Shown in pieces: positions 1 through 12,078 of a DNA stretch of 33,363 bases. The translations under genes were made by a program, and so were the position numbers. The first letter of the stretch is position 1. Each line of letters begins with the position of its first letter. Below the pieces are notes generated by a model, which was not told the origin of the DNA, searched no databases, and saw only the letters and a list, made by a program, of their open reading frames with translations. Source of the stretch: Liolophura sinensis (Eukaryota > Mollusca > Polyplacophora > Chitonida > Chitonidae); the NCBI RefSeq assembly GCF_032854445.1, contig NW_027018381.1:1-33363 (forward strand), in the 5' to 3' direction.

Positions 1-547
1 GTCTTACTTCTAAGTCGAAGATAAACATAATCTCTTTATCTACATGTAGAAAAACCACACCATTTTTATATAAAAACCACAAGGTACTTGATACAGTCTG
101 CTGTAAAAAGTACAATTGAACACTGACCCACATCAATAAGGTGCCAAAAGATGCGCAATTGGGTCAGGCATCTCCAGTGTTGAAAAATTGCAAATTTTCC
201 TTGGTTTCCATGGAGTAAGAGCCGTTGCTGGGCACGTGATTTTGACATAAATGATGATTCAATTGTGGCTACAGCCAAAAGTATTGGTCGGAGAGCAACG
301 CGGTCTGCACCATTCGATTTCTCGTCACAAAATACGTCGGATTAGCCTCTTACCAGCAGCATTGGAACATTTTTTCACTTTTGGATTTTTGCCTGGTCCT
401 TTTGCTCATTGAAATCGGCTACATGTACTATGTACAATCGCGACTGGTCATTACTATATTCAACTTTTGATTATAAGTTATGTGCCCTTCGGTAGCCCAG
501 AAGATGTCAAATCTTTGGGCCAAGCCCATTTAACTCACCTAGCAAAT
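1..547 (+). repeat. Satellite unit 1
   Basis: 547 bp; A is CATAATCTC, B2 C1, D2-like with a lost G (CAGTGTTG), E1 F1 G2 H1 I1 J2. Private changes are AAATTTTCC and CGGTCTGC. Confidence 0.97.
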
Positions 548-1097
548 GTCTTACTTCTAAGTCGAAGATAAACTTAATCTCTTTATCTACATGTAGAAAA
601 ACCACACCATTTTTATATAAAAACCACAAGGTACTTGATACAGTCTGCTGTAAAAAGTAGAATTGAACACTGACCCACATCAATAAGGTGCCAAAAGATG
701 CGCAATTGGGTCAGGCATCTCCAGGTGTTGAAAAATTGCAAATTTCCCTTGGTTTCCATGGAGTAAGAGCCGTTGCTGGGCACGTGATTTTGACATAAAT
801 GATGATTCAATTGTGGCTACAGCCAAAAGTATTGGTCGGAGAGCAACGCGGTTTGCACCATTCGATTTCTCGTCACAAAATACGTCGGATTAGCCTCTTA
901 CCAGCAGCATTGGAACATTTTTTCCACTTTTGGATTTTTGCCTGGTCCTTTTGCTAATTGAAATCGGCTACATGTACTATGTACAATTGCGACTGGTCAT
1001 TACTATATTCAACTTTTGATTATAAGTTATGTGCCCTTCGGTAGCCCAGAAGATGTCAAATCTTTGGGCCAAGCCCATTTAACTCACCCAGCAAAAT
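548..1097 (+). repeat. Satellite unit 2
   Basis: 550 bp; A2 B2 C2 D2 E1 F1 G1 H1 I1, the same haplotype as unit 7. Private changes are GTACAATTGCG and AGCAAAATG. Confidence 0.97.
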
Positions 1098-1649
1098 GTC
1101 TTACTTCTAAGGCGAAGATAAACTCAATGTCTTTATCTACATGTAGAAAAACCACACCATTTTTATATAAAAAACACAAGGTACTTGATACAGTCTGCTG
1201 TAAAAAGTACATTGAACACTGACCCACATCAATAAGGTGCCAAAAAGATGCGCAATTGGGTCAGGCATCTCCAGCTGTTGAAAATTGCAAATTTCCCTGG
1301 TTTCCATGGAGTAAGAAGCCGTTGCTGGGCACGTGATTTTGACATAAATGATGATTTCAATTGTGGCTACAGCCAAAAGTATTTGGTCGGAGAGCAACGC
1401 GGTTTGCACTATTCGATTTCTCGTCACAAAATACTTCGGATTAGCCTCTTACCAGCAGCATTGGAACATTTTTTCCACTTTTGGATTTTTGCCTGGTCCT
1501 TTTGCTAATTGAAATCGGCTACATGTACTATGTACAATCGCGACTGGTCATTACTATATTCAACTTTTGATTATAAGTTATGTGCCCTTCGGTAGCCCAG
1601 AAGACGTCCAAATCTTTGGGCCAAGCCCATTTAACCTCACCCAGCAAAT
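1098..1649 (+). repeat. Satellite unit 3
   Basis: 552 bp; A1 B1 C1 D1 E1 F1 G1 H1 I2. AAGGCGAAG is shared only with unit 21. Private changes are GTACATTG, ATTTCAATTG, TACTTCGG and GACGTCC. Confidence 0.97.
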
Positions 1650-2196
1650 GTCTTACTTCTAAGTCGAAGATAAACTCAATGTCTTTATCTACATGTAGAA
1701 AAACCACACCATTTTTATATTAAAAAACACAAGGTACTTGATACAGTCTGCTGTAAAAAGTACAATTGAACACTGACCCACATCAATAAGGTGCCAAAAG
1801 ATGCGCAATTGGGTCAGGCATCTCCAGCTGTTGAAAAATTGCAAATTTCCTTGGTTTCCATGGAGTAAGAGCCGTTGCTGGCACGTGATTTTGACATAAA
1901 TGATGATTCAATTGTGGCTACAGCCAAAAGTATTGGTCGGAGAGCAACGCGGTTTGCACCATTCGATTTCTCGTCACAAAATACGTCAGATTAGCCTTTT
2001 ACCAGCAGCATTGGAACATTTTTTCCACTTTTGGATTTTTGCCTGGTCCTTTTGCTATTGAAATCGGCTACATGTACTATGTACAATCGCGACTGGTCAT
2101 TACTATATTCAACTTTTGATTATAAGTTATGTGCCCTTCGGTAGCCAGAAGACGTCAAATCTTTGGGCCAAGCCCATTTAACCTCACCCAGCAAAT
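1650..2196 (+). repeat. Satellite unit 4
   Basis: 547 bp; A1 B1 C1 D1 E2 F1 G1 H1 I2. GCCTTTTACC is shared only with unit 24. The G site has lost an A (GCTATTG). Confidence 0.97.
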
Positions 2197-2741
2197 GTCT
2201 TACTTCTAAGTCGAAGATAAACTCAATGTCTTTATCTACATGTAGAAAAACCACACCATTTTTATATAAAAAAACACAAGGTACTTGATACAGTCTGCTG
2301 TAAAAAGTACAATTGAACACTGACCCACATCAATAAGGTGCCAAAAGATGCGCAATTGGGTCAGGCATCTCCAGCTGTTGAAAATTGCAAATTTCCTTGG
2401 TTTCCATGAGTAAGAGCCGTTGCTGGGCACTTGATTTTGACATAAATGATGATTCAATTGTGGCTACAGCCAAAAGTATTGGTCGGAGAGCAACGCGGTT
2501 TGCACCATTCGATTTCTCGTCACAAAATACGTCGGATTAGCCTCTTACCAGCAGCATTGGAACATTTTTCCACTTTGGATTTTTGCCTGGTCCTTTTGCT
2601 AATTGAAATCGGCTACATGTACTATGTACAATTCGCGACTGGTCATTACTATATTCAACTTTGATTATAAGTTATGTGCCCTTCGGTAGCCCAGAAGATG
2701 TCAAATCTTTGGGCCAAGCCCATTTAACTCACCCAGCAAAT
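2197..2741 (+). repeat. Satellite unit 5
   Basis: 545 bp; A1 B1 C1 D1 E1 F1 G1 H1 I1. Both CCATGG (now CCATGAG) and CACGTG (now CACTTG) are broken. TTCGCG is private. Confidence 0.97.
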
Positions 2742-3288
2742 GTCTTACTTCTAGTCGAAGATAAACTTAATCTCTTTATCTACATGTAGAAAACCACACC
2801 ATTTTTATATGAAAAACACAAGGTACTTGATACAGTCTGCTGTAAAAAGTACAATTGAACACTGACCCACATCAATAAGGGTGCCAAAAGATGCGCAATG
2901 GGTCAGGCATCTCCAGCTGTTGAAAAATTGCAAATTTCCTGGTTTCCATGGAGTAAGAGCCGTTGCTGGGCAACGTGATTTTTGACATAAATGATGATTC
3001 AATTGTGGCTACAGCCAAAAGTATTGGTCGGAGAGCAACGCGGTTTGCACCATTCGATTTCTCGTCACAAAATACGTCGGATTAGCCTCTTACCAGCAGC
3101 ATTGGAACATTTTTTTCCACTTTGGATTTTTGCCTGGTCCTTTTGCTCATTGAAATCGGCTACATGTACTATGTACAATCGCGACTGGTCATTACTATAT
3201 TCAACTTTTGATTATAAGTTATGTGCCCTTCGGTAGCCCAGAAGATGTCAAATCTTTGGGCCAAGCCCATTTAACTCACCCAGCAAAT
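2742..3288 (+). repeat. Satellite unit 6
   Basis: 547 bp; A2 B1 C1 D1 E1 F1 G2 H1 I1. Private changes are CTAGTCG, ATATGAAAAAC, AAGGGTGCC, GCAATGGG and CAACGTG (E-box broken by an inserted A). Confidence 0.97.
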
Positions 3289-3838
3289 GTCTTACTTCTA
3301 AGTCGAAGATAAACTTAATCTCTTTATCTACATGTAGAAAAACCACACCATTTTTATATAAAAACCACAAGGTACTTGATACAGTCTGCTGTAAAAAGTA
3401 GAGTTGAACACTGACCCACATTCAATAAGGTGCCAAAAGATGCGCAATTGGGTCAGGCATCTCCAGGTGTTGAAAAATTGCAAAATTTCCTTGGTTTCCA
3501 TGGAGTAAGAGCCGTTGCTGGGCACGTGATTTTGACATAAATGATGATTCAATTGTGGCTACAGCCAAAAGTATTGGTCGGAGAGCAACGCGGTTTGCAC
3601 CATTCGATTTCTCGTCACAAAATACGTCGGATTAGCCTCTTACCAGCAGCATTGGAACATTTTTTCCACTTTTGGATTTTTGCCTGGTCCTTTTGCTAAT
3701 TGAAATCGGCTACATGTACTATGTACAATCGCGACTGGTCATTACTATATTCAAACTTTTGATTATAAGTTATGTGCCCTTCGGTAGCCCAGAAGATGTC
3801 AAATCTTTGGGCCAAGCCATTTAACTCACCCAGCAAAT
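3289..3838 (+). repeat. Satellite unit 7
   Basis: 550 bp; A2 B2 C2 (GTAGAGTTG) D2 E1 F1 G1 H1 I1. Private changes are CATTCAATAAG, GCAAAATTTCC and TTCAAACTTT. Confidence 0.97.
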
Positions 3839-4388
3839 GTCTTACTTCTAAGTCGAAGATAAACTCAATGTCTTTATCTACATGTAGAAAAACCACACCA
3901 TTTTTATATAAAAAAACACAAGGTACTTGTTACAGTCTGCTGTAAAAAGTAGAATTGAACACTGACCCACATCAATAAGGTGCCAAAAGATGCGCAATTG
4001 GGTCAGGCATCTCCAGCTGTTGAAAAAATTGCAAATTTCCTTGTTTCCATGGAGTAAGAGCCGTTGCTGGGCACGTGATTTTGACATAAATGATGATTCA
4101 ATTGTGGCTACAGCCAAAAAGTATTGGTCGGAGAGCAACGCGGTTTGCACCATTCGATTTCTCGTCAGAAAATACGTCGGATTAGCCTCTTACCAGCACG
4201 ATTGGAGCATTTTTTTTTACTTTTGGATTTTTGCTGGTCCTTTTGCTAATTGAAATCGGCTACATGTACTATGTACCATCGCGACTGGTCATTACTATAT
4301 TCAACTTTTTGATTATAAGTTATGTGCCCTTCGGTAGCCCAGAAGATGTCAAATCTTTGGCCAAGCCCATTTAACTCACCCAGCAAAT
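3839..4388 (+). repeat. Satellite unit 8
   Basis: 550 bp; A1 B1 C2 D1 E1 F2 G1 H2 I1. Private changes are TTGTTACAG, CTTGTTTCC, GTCAGAAAATAC and one extra T in the F run. Confidence 0.97.
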
Positions 4389-4942
4389 GTCTTACTTCTA
4401 AGTCGAAGATAAACTTAATCTCTATATCTACATGTAGAAAAACCACACCCATTTTTATATAAAAACCACAAGGTACTTGATACAGTCTGCTGTAAAAAAG
4501 TACAATTGAACACTGACCCACATCAATAAGGTGCCAAAAGATGCGCAATTGGGTCAGGCATCTCCAGCTGTTGAAAAATTGGAAATCTCCTTGGTTTCCA
4601 TGGAGTAAGAGCCGTTGCTTGGGCACGTGATTTTGACATAAATGATGATTCAATTGTGGGCTACAGCCAAAAGTATTGGTCGGAGAGCAACGCGGTTTGC
4701 ACCATTCCATTTCGCGTCACAAAATACGTCAGATTAGCCTCTTACCAGCACGATTGGAGCATTTTTTTTACTTTTGGATTTTTGCCTGGTCCTTTTGCTA
4801 ATTGAAATCGGCTACATGTACTATGTACAAATCGCGACTGGTCCATTACTATATTCAACTTTTGATTATAAGTTATGTGCCCTTCGGTAGCCCAGAAGAC
4901 GTCAAATCTTTGGGCCAAGCCCATTTAACTCACCCAGCAAAT
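4389..4942 (+). repeat. Satellite unit 9
   Basis: 554 bp; A2 B2 C1 D4 E2 F2 G1 H1 I2. CCATTTCGCG is shared only with unit 14. Private changes are CTCTATATC, ACACCCATT, GAAATCTCC and GTGGGCTAC. Confidence 0.97.
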
Positions 4943-5497
4943 GTCTTACTTCTAAGTCGAAGAATAAACTCAATGTCTTTATCTACATGTAGAAAAACCA
5001 CACCATTTTTATATAAAAAACACAAGGTACTTGATACAGTCTGCTGTAAAAAAGTACAATTGAACACTGACCCACATCAATAAGGTGCCAAAAGATGTCG
5101 CAATTGGGTCAGGCATCTCCAGCTGTTGAAAAATTGCAAATTTCCTTGGTTTCCATGGAGTAAGAGCCGTTGCTGGGCACGTGATTTTGACATAAATGAA
5201 TGATTCAATTGTGGCTACAGCCAAAAGTATTGGTCGGAGAGCAACGCGGTTTTGCACCATTCGATTTCTCGTCAACAAAATACGTCGGATTAGCCTCTTA
5301 CCAGCAGCATTGGAACATTTTTTCCCACTTTTGGATTTTGCCTGGTCCTTTTGCTCATTGAAATCGGCTACATGTACTATGTACAATCGCGACTGGTCAT
5401 TACTATATTCAACTTTTGATTATAAGTTATGTGCCCTTCGGTAGCCCAGAAGATGTCAAATCTTTGGGCCAAGCCCATTTAACCTCACCCAGCAAAT
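4943..5497 (+). repeat. Satellite unit 10
   Basis: 555 bp, the longest unit; A1 B1 C1 D1 E1 F1 G2 H1 I1. Private insertions are AAGAATAAAC, GATGTCGC, AATGAATGATTC, GGTTTTGC, GTCAACAAAA and TTTCCCAC. Confidence 0.97.
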
Positions 5498-6047
5498 GTC
5501 TTACTTCTAAGTCGAAGATAAACTCAATGTCTTTATCTACATGTAGAAAAACCACACCATTTTTATATAAAAAACACAAGGTACTTGATACAGTCTGCTG
5601 TAAAAAGTACAATTGAACACTGACCCACATCAATAAGGTGCCAAAAGATGCGCAATTGGGTCAGGCATCTCCAGCTGTTGAAAAATTTCAAATTTCCTTG
5701 GTTTCCATGGAGTAAGAGCCGTTGCTGGGCACGTGATTTTGACATAAATGATGATTCAATTGTGGCTACAGCCAAAAAGTATTGGTCGGAGAGCAACGCG
5801 GTTTGCACCATTCGATTTCTCGTCACAAAATACGTCGGATTAGCCTCTTACCAGCACGATTGGAGCATTTTTTTTTACTTTTGGATTTTTGCCTGGTCCT
5901 TTTGCTAATTGAAATCGGCTACATGTACTATGTACCATCGCGACTGGTCATTACTATATTCAACTTTTGATTATAAGTTATGTGCCCCTTCGGTAGCCCA
6001 GAAGATGTCAAATCTTTGGGCCAAGCCATTTAACTCACCCAGCAAAT
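5498..6047 (+). repeat. Satellite unit 11
   Basis: 550 bp; A1 B1 C1 D3 E1 F2 G1 H2 I1. Private changes are CAAAAAGTATT and TGTGCCCCTTC. Confidence 0.97.
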
Positions 6048-6601
6048 GTCTTACTTCTAAGTCGAAGATAAACTTAATCTCTTTATCTACATGTAGAAAA
6101 ACCACCACCATTTTTATATAAAAACCCACAGGTACTTGATACAGTCTGCTGTAAAAAGTACAATTGAACACTGACCCACATCAATAAGGTGCCAAAAGAT
6201 GCGCAATTGGGTCAGGCATCTCCAGGTGTTGAAAAATTGCAAATTTCCTTGGTTTCCATGGAGTAAGAGCCGTTGCTGGGCACGTGATTTTGACATAAAT
6301 GATGATTCAATTGTGGCTACAGCCAAAAGTATTTGGTCGGAGAGCAACGCGGTTTGCACCATTCGATTTCTCGTCACAAAAATACGGTCGGATTAGCCTC
6401 TTACCAGCAGCATTGGAACATTTTTTCCACCTTTTGGATTTTTGCCTGGTCCTTTTGCTAATTGAAATCGGCTACATGTACTAATGTACCATCGCGACTG
6501 GTCATTACTATATTCAACTTTTGATTATAAGTTATGTGCCCTTCGGTAGCCCAGAAGATGTCAAATCTTTGGGCCAAGCCCATTTAACTCACCCAGCAAA
6601 T
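6048..6601 (+). repeat. Satellite unit 12
   Basis: 554 bp; A2 B2 (AACCCACAGG) C1 D2 E1 F1 G1 H2 I1. Private changes are ACCACCACC, GTATTTGG, AATACGGTCGG, CCACCTTTTGG and ACTAATGTACC. This is the last strongly noisy unit on the left. Confidence 0.97.
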
Positions 6602-7148
6602 GTCTTACTTCTAAGTCGAAGATAAACTCAATCTCTTTATCTACATGTAGAAAAACCACACCATTTTTATATAAAAACCACAAGGTACTTGATACAGTCT
6701 GCTGTAAAAAGTAGAATTGAACACTGACCCACATCAATAAGGTGCCAAAAGATGCGCAATTGGGTCAGGCATCTCCAGGTGTTGAAAAATTGCAAATTTC
6801 CTTGGTTTCCATGGAGTAAGAGCCGTTGCTGGGCACGTGATTTTGACATAAATGATGATTCAATTGTGGCTACAGCCAAAAGTATTGGTCGGAGAGCAAC
6901 GCGGTTTGCACCATTCGATTCTCGTCACAAAATACGTCGGCTTAGCCTCTTACCAGCAGCATTGGAACATTTTTTCCACTTTTGGATTTTTGCCTGGTCC
7001 TTTTGCTAATTGAAATCGGCTACATGTACTATGTACAATCGCGACTGGTCATTACTATATTCAACTTTTGATTATAAGTTATGTGCCCTTCGGTAGCCCA
7101 GAAGATGTCAAATCTTTGGGCCAAGCCCATTTAACTCACCCAGCAAAT
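6602..7148 (+). repeat. Satellite unit 13
   Basis: 547 bp; A3 B2 C2 D2 E3 F1 G1 H1 I1, identical in haplotype to unit 19. One T is lost in CGATTCTCG. Confidence 0.97.
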
Positions 7149-7696
7149 GTCTTACTTCTAAGTCGAAGATAAACTCAATGTCTTTATCTACATGTAGAAA
7201 AACCACACCATTTTTATATAAAAACCACAAGGTACTTGATACAGTCTGCTGTAAAAAGTACAATTGAACACTGACCCACATCAATAAGGTGCCAAAAGAT
7301 GCGCAATTGGGTCAGGCATCTCCAGCTGTTGAAAAATTGGAAATTTCCTTGGTTTCCATGGAGTAAGAGCCGTTGCTGGGCACGTGATTTTGACATAAAT
7401 GATGATTCAATTGTGGCTACAGCCAAAAGTATTGGTCGGAGAGCAACGCGGTTTGCACCATTCCATTTCGCGTCACAAAATACGTCAGATTAGCCTCTTA
7501 CCAGCACGATTGGAGCATTTTTTTTACTTTTGGATTTTTGCCTGGTCCTTTTGCTAATTGAAATCGGCTACATGTACTATGTACAATCGCGACTGGTCAT
7601 TACTATATTCAACTTTTGATTATAAGTTATGTGCCCTTCGGTAGCCCAGAAGACGTCAAATCTTTGGGCCAAGCCCATTTAACTCACCCAGCAAAT
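7149..7696 (+). repeat. Satellite unit 14
   Basis: 548 bp; A1 B2 C1 D4 E2 F2 G1 H1 I2 with CCATTTCGCG. It matches unit 9 except at A. Confidence 0.97.
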
Positions 7697-8242
7697 GTCT
7701 TACTTCTAAGTCGAAGATAAACTCAATGTCTTTATCTACATGTAGAAAAACCACACCATTTTTATATAAAAAAACACAAGGTACTTGATACAGTCTGCTG
7801 TAAAAAGTACAATTGAACACTGACCCACATCAATAAGGTGCCAAAAGATGCGCAATGGGTCAGGCATCTCCAGCTGTTGAAAAATTGCAAATTTCCTTGG
7901 TTTCCATGGAGTAAGAGCCGTTGCTGGGCACGTGATTTTGACATAAATGATGATTCAATTGTGGCTACAGCCAAAAGTATTGGTCGGAGAGCAACGCGGT
8001 TTGCACCATTCGATTTCTCGTCACAAAATACGTCGGATTAGCCTTACCAGCAGCATTGGAACATTTTTTCCACTTTTGGATTTTTGCCTGGTCCTTTTGC
8101 TCATTGAAATCGGCTACATGTACTATGTACAATCGCGACTGGTCATTACTATATTCAACTTTTGATTATAAGTTATGTGCCCTTCGGTAGCCCAGAAGAT
8201 GTCAAATCTTTGGGCCAAGCCCATTTAACTCACCCAGCAAAT
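7697..8242 (+). repeat. Satellite unit 15
   Basis: 546 bp; A1 B1 C1 D1 E1 F1 G2 H1 I1, the same as units 10 and 36. Losses are GCAATGGG (a T) and GCCTTACC (CT). Confidence 0.97.
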
Positions 8243-8790
8243 GTCTTACTTCTAAGTCGAAGATAAACTCAATGTCTTTATCTACATGTAGAAAAAACCA
8301 CACCATTTTTATATAAAAAACACAAGGTACTTGATACAGTCTGCTGTAAAAAGTACAATTGAACACTGACCCACATCAATAAGGTGCCAAAAGATGCGCA
8401 ATTGGGTCAGGCATCTCCAGCTGTTGAAAAATTTCAAATTTCCTTGGTTTCCATGGAGTAAGAGCCGTTGCTGGGCACGTGATTTTGACATAAATGATGA
8501 TTCAATTGTGGCTACAGCCAAAAGTATTGGTCGGAGAGCAACGCGGTTTGCACCATTCGATTTCTCGTCACAAAATACGTCGGATTAGCCTCTTACCAGC
8601 ACGATTGGAGCATTTTTTTTACTTTTGGATTTTTGCCTGGTCCTTTTGCTAATTGAAATCGGCTACATGTACTATGTACCATCGCGACTGGTCATTACTA
8701 TATTCAACTTTTGATTATAAGTTATGTGCCCTTCGGTAGCCCAGAAGATGTCAAATCTTTGGGCCAAGCCCATTTAACTCACCAGCAAAT
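8243..8790 (+). repeat. Satellite unit 16
   Basis: 548 bp; A1 B1 C1 D3 E1 F2 G1 H2 I1, the same as units 11 and 29. It has GTAGAAAAAACC (an extra A) and CACCAGC (a lost C). Confidence 0.97.
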
Positions 8791-9338
8791 GTCTTACTTC
8801 TAAGTCGAAGATAAACTTAATCTCTTTATCTACATGTAGAAAAACCACACCATTTTTATATAAAAACCACAAGGTACTTGATACAGTCTGCTGTAAAAAG
8901 TACAATTGAACACTGACCCACATCAATAAGGTGCCAAAAGATGCGCAATTGGGTCAGGCATCTCCAGGTGTTGAAAAATTGCAAATTTCCTTGGTTTCCA
9001 TGGAGTAAGAGCCGTTGCTGGGCACGTGATTTTGACATAAATGATGATTCAATTGTGGCTACAGCCAAAAGTATTGGTCGGAGAGCAACGCGGTTTGCAC
9101 CATTCGATTTCTCGTCACAAAATACGTCGGATTAGCCTCTTACCAGCAGCATTGGAACATTTTTTCCACTTTTGGATTTTTGCCTGGTCCTTTTGCTAAT
9201 TGAAATCGGCTACATGTACTATGTACCATCGCGACTGGTCATTACTATATTCAACTTTTGATTATAAGTTATGTGCCCTTCGGTAGCCCAGAAGACGTCA
9301 AATCTTTGGGCCAAGCCCATTTAACTCACCCAGCAAAT
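8791..9338 (+). repeat. Satellite unit 17
   Basis: 548 bp; A2 B2 C1 D2 E1 F1 G1 H2 I2. It matches unit 12 except at I. F1 together with H2 is found only in these two units. Confidence 0.97.
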
Positions 9339-9886
9339 GTCTTACTTCTAAGTCGAAGATAAACTCAATGTCTTTATCTACATGTAGAAAAACCACACCA
9401 TTTTTATATAAAAAACACAAGGTACTTGATACAGTCTGCTGTAAAAAGTACAATTGAACACTGACCCACATCAATAAGGTGCCAAAAGATGCGCAATTGG
9501 GTCAGGCATCTCCAGGTGTTGAAAAATTGCAAATTTCCTTGGTTTCCATGGAGTAAGAGCCGTTGCTGGGCACGTGATTTTGACATAAATGATGATTCAA
9601 TTGTGGCTACAGCCAAAAGTATTGGTCGGAGAGCAACGCGGTTTGCACCATTCGATTTCTCGTCACAAAATACGTCGGATTAGCCTCTTACAAGCACGAT
9701 TGGAGCATTTTTTTTACTTTTGGATTTTTGCCTGGTCCTTTTGCTAATTGAAATCGGCTACATGTACTATGTACCATCGCGACTGGTCATTACTATATTC
9801 AACTTTTGATTATAAGTTATGTGCCCTTCGGTAGCCCAGAAGACGTCAAATCTTTGGGCCAAGCCCATTTAACTCACCCAGCAAAT
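9339..9886 (+). repeat. Satellite unit 18
   Basis: 548 bp; A1 B1 C1 D2 E1 F2 G1 H2 I2, a combination found nowhere else. Private TTACAAGCACG. It looks like an extra unit in the five-unit phase. Confidence 0.97.
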
Positions 9887-10434
9887 GTCTTACTTCTAAG
9901 TCGAAGATAAACTCAATCTCTTTATCTACATGTAGAAAAACCACACCATTTTTATATAAAAACCACAAGGTACTTGATACAGTCTGCTGTAAAAAGTAGA
10001 ATTGAACACTGACCCACATCAATAAGGTGCCAAAAGATGCGCAATTGGGTCAGGCATCTCCAGGTGTTGAAAAATTGCAAATTTCCTTGGTTTCCATGGA
10101 GTAAGAGCCGTTGCTGGGCACGTGATTTTGACATAAATGATGATTCAATTGTGGCTACAGCCAAAAGTATTGGTCGGAGAGCAACGCGGTTTGCACCATT
10201 CGATTTCTCGTCACAAAATACGTCGGCTTAGCCTCTTACCAGCAGCATTGGAACATTTTTTCCACTTTTGGATTTTTGCCTGGTCCTTTTGCTAATTGAA
10301 ATCGGCTACATGTACTATGTACAATCGCGACTGGTCATTACTATATTCAACTTTTGATTATAAGTTATGTGCCCTTCGGTAGCCCAGAAGATGTCAAATC
10401 TTTGGGCCAAGCCCATTTAACTCACCCAGCAAAT
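9887..10434 (+). repeat. Satellite unit 19
   Basis: 548 bp; A3 B2 C2 D2 E3 F1 G1 H1 I1, the twin of unit 13 at an offset of 3,285 bp (six units). Confidence 0.97.
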
Positions 10435-10982
10435 GTCTTACTTCTAAGTCGAAGATAAACTCAATGTCTTTATCTACATGTAGAAAAACCACACCATTTT
10501 TATATAAAAACCACAAGGTACTTGATACAGTCTGCTGTAAAAAGTACAATTGAACACTGACCCACATCAATAAGGTGCCAAAAGATGCGCAATTGGGTCA
10601 GGCATCTCCAGGTGTTGAAAAATTGCAAATTTCCTTGGTTTCCATGGAGTAAGAGCCGTTGCTGGGCACGTGATTTTGACATAAATGATGATTCAATTGT
10701 GGCTACAGCCAAAAGTATTGGTCGGAGAGCAACGCGGTTTGCACCATTCGATTTCTCGTCACAAAATACGTCGGATTAGCCTCTTACCAGCAGCATTGGA
10801 ACATTTTTTCCACTTTTGGATTTTTGCCTGGTCCTTTTGCTAATTGAAATCGGCTACATGTACTATGTACAATCGCGACTGGTCATTACTATATTCAACT
10901 TTTGATTATAAGTTATGTGCCCTTCGGTAGCCCAGAAGATGTCAAATCTTTGGGCCAAGCCCATTTAACTCACCCAGCAAAT
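10435..10982 (+). repeat. Satellite unit 20
   Basis: 548 bp; A1 B2 C1 D2 E1 F1 G1 H1 I1. The start resembles unit 14 (A1 B2 C1), so the 13/14 junction is repeated at 19/20. Confidence 0.97.
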
Positions 10983-11530
10983 GTCTTACTTCTAAGGCGA
11001 AGATAAACTCAATGTCTTTATCTACATGTAGAAAAACCACACCATTTTTATATAAAAAACACAAGGTACTTGATACAGTCTGCTGTAAAAAGTACAATTG
11101 AACACTGACCCACATCAATAAGGTGCCAAAAGATGCGCAATTGGGTCAGGCATCTCCAGCTGTTGAAAAATTGCAAATTTCCTTGGTTTCCATGGAGTAA
11201 GAGCCGTTGCTGGGCACGTGATTTTGACATAAATGATGATTCAATTGTGGCTACAGCCAAAAGTATTGGTCGGAGAGCAACGCGGTTTGCACCATTCGAT
11301 TTCTCGTCACAAAATACGTCGGATTAGCCTCTTACCAGCACGATTGGAGCATTTTTTTTACTTTTGGATTTTTGCCTGGTCCTTTTGCTAATTGAAATCG
11401 GCTACATGTACTATGTACAATCGCGACTGGTCATTACTATATTCAACTTTTGATTATAAGTTATGTGCCCTTCGGTAGCCCAGAAGATGTCAAATCTTTG
11501 GGCCAAGCCCATTTAACTCACCCAGCAAAT
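10983..11530 (+). repeat. Satellite unit 21
   Basis: 548 bp; A1 B1 C1 D1 E1 F2 G1 H1 I1. AAGGCGAAG is shared only with unit 3. Confidence 0.97.
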
Positions 11531-12078
11531 GTCTTACTTCTAAGTCGAAGATAAACTCAATGTCTTTATCTACATGTAGAAAAACCACACCATTTTTATA
11601 TAAAAAACACAAGGTACTTGATACAGTCTGCTGTAAAAAGTAGAATTGAACACTGACCCACATCAATAAGGTGCCAAAAGATGCGCAATTGGGTCAGGCA
11701 TCTCCAGCTGTTGAAAAATTGCAAATTTCCTTGGTTTCCATGGAGTAAGAGCCGTTGCTGGGCACGTGATTTTGACATAAATGATGATTCAATTGTGGCT
11801 ACAGCCAAAAGTATTGGTCGGAGAGCAACGCGGTTTGCACCATTCGATTTCTCGTCACAAAATACGTCGGATTAGCCTCTTACCAGCACGATTGGAGCAT
11901 TTTTTTTACTTTTGGATTTTTGCCTGGTCCTTTTGCTAATTGAAATCGGCTACATGTACTATGTACAATCGCGACTGGTCATTACTATATTCAACTTTTG
12001 ATTATAAGTTATGTGCCCTTCGGTAGCCCAGAAGACGTCAAATCTTTGGGCCAAGCCCATTTAACTCACCCAGCAAAT
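11531..12078 (+). repeat. Satellite unit 22
   Basis: 548 bp; A1 B1 C2 D1 E1 F2 G1 H1 I2, with no private change seen. Confidence 0.97.

Larger units (their letters stand above)
1..6601 (+). repeat. Left indel-rich part of the array (units 1-12)
   Basis: Mean spacing is about 550 bp and units run 545-555 bp. Each unit carries several private one-base gains or losses, mostly in runs of A, T, G or C (for example AAAAAAGTAC, TTTCCCAC, GGGTGCC). Substitution alleles remain the same as in the core, so only run lengths are disturbed. Sequencing or assembly error is the likeliest cause. Confidence 0.85.
4389..6601 (+). repeat. Five-unit echo, copy 1 (units 9-12)
   Basis: Unit 9 (D4 E2 F2 I2 with the rare CCATTTCGCG), unit 10 (G2), unit 11 (D3 F2 H2) and unit 12 (D2 H2) recur in the same order five units later. 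Differences are A in unit 9 and I in unit 12, plus private indels. Confidence 0.75.
7149..9338 (+). repeat. Five-unit echo, copy 2 (units 14-17)
   Basis: It repeats units 9-12, including CCATTTCGCG, which is found nowhere else in the window. The E3 unit that precedes it (13) recurs at unit 19 rather than 18, so unit 18 looks like an inserted unit. Confidence 0.75.

Noticed and set aside
4246-4710. The longest open frame, 154 residues on the minus strand; a similar 117-residue frame lies at 32518-32871
   Set aside because: Both arise where extra or missing bases in the noisy end regions fuse frames that are closed in the clean core units.
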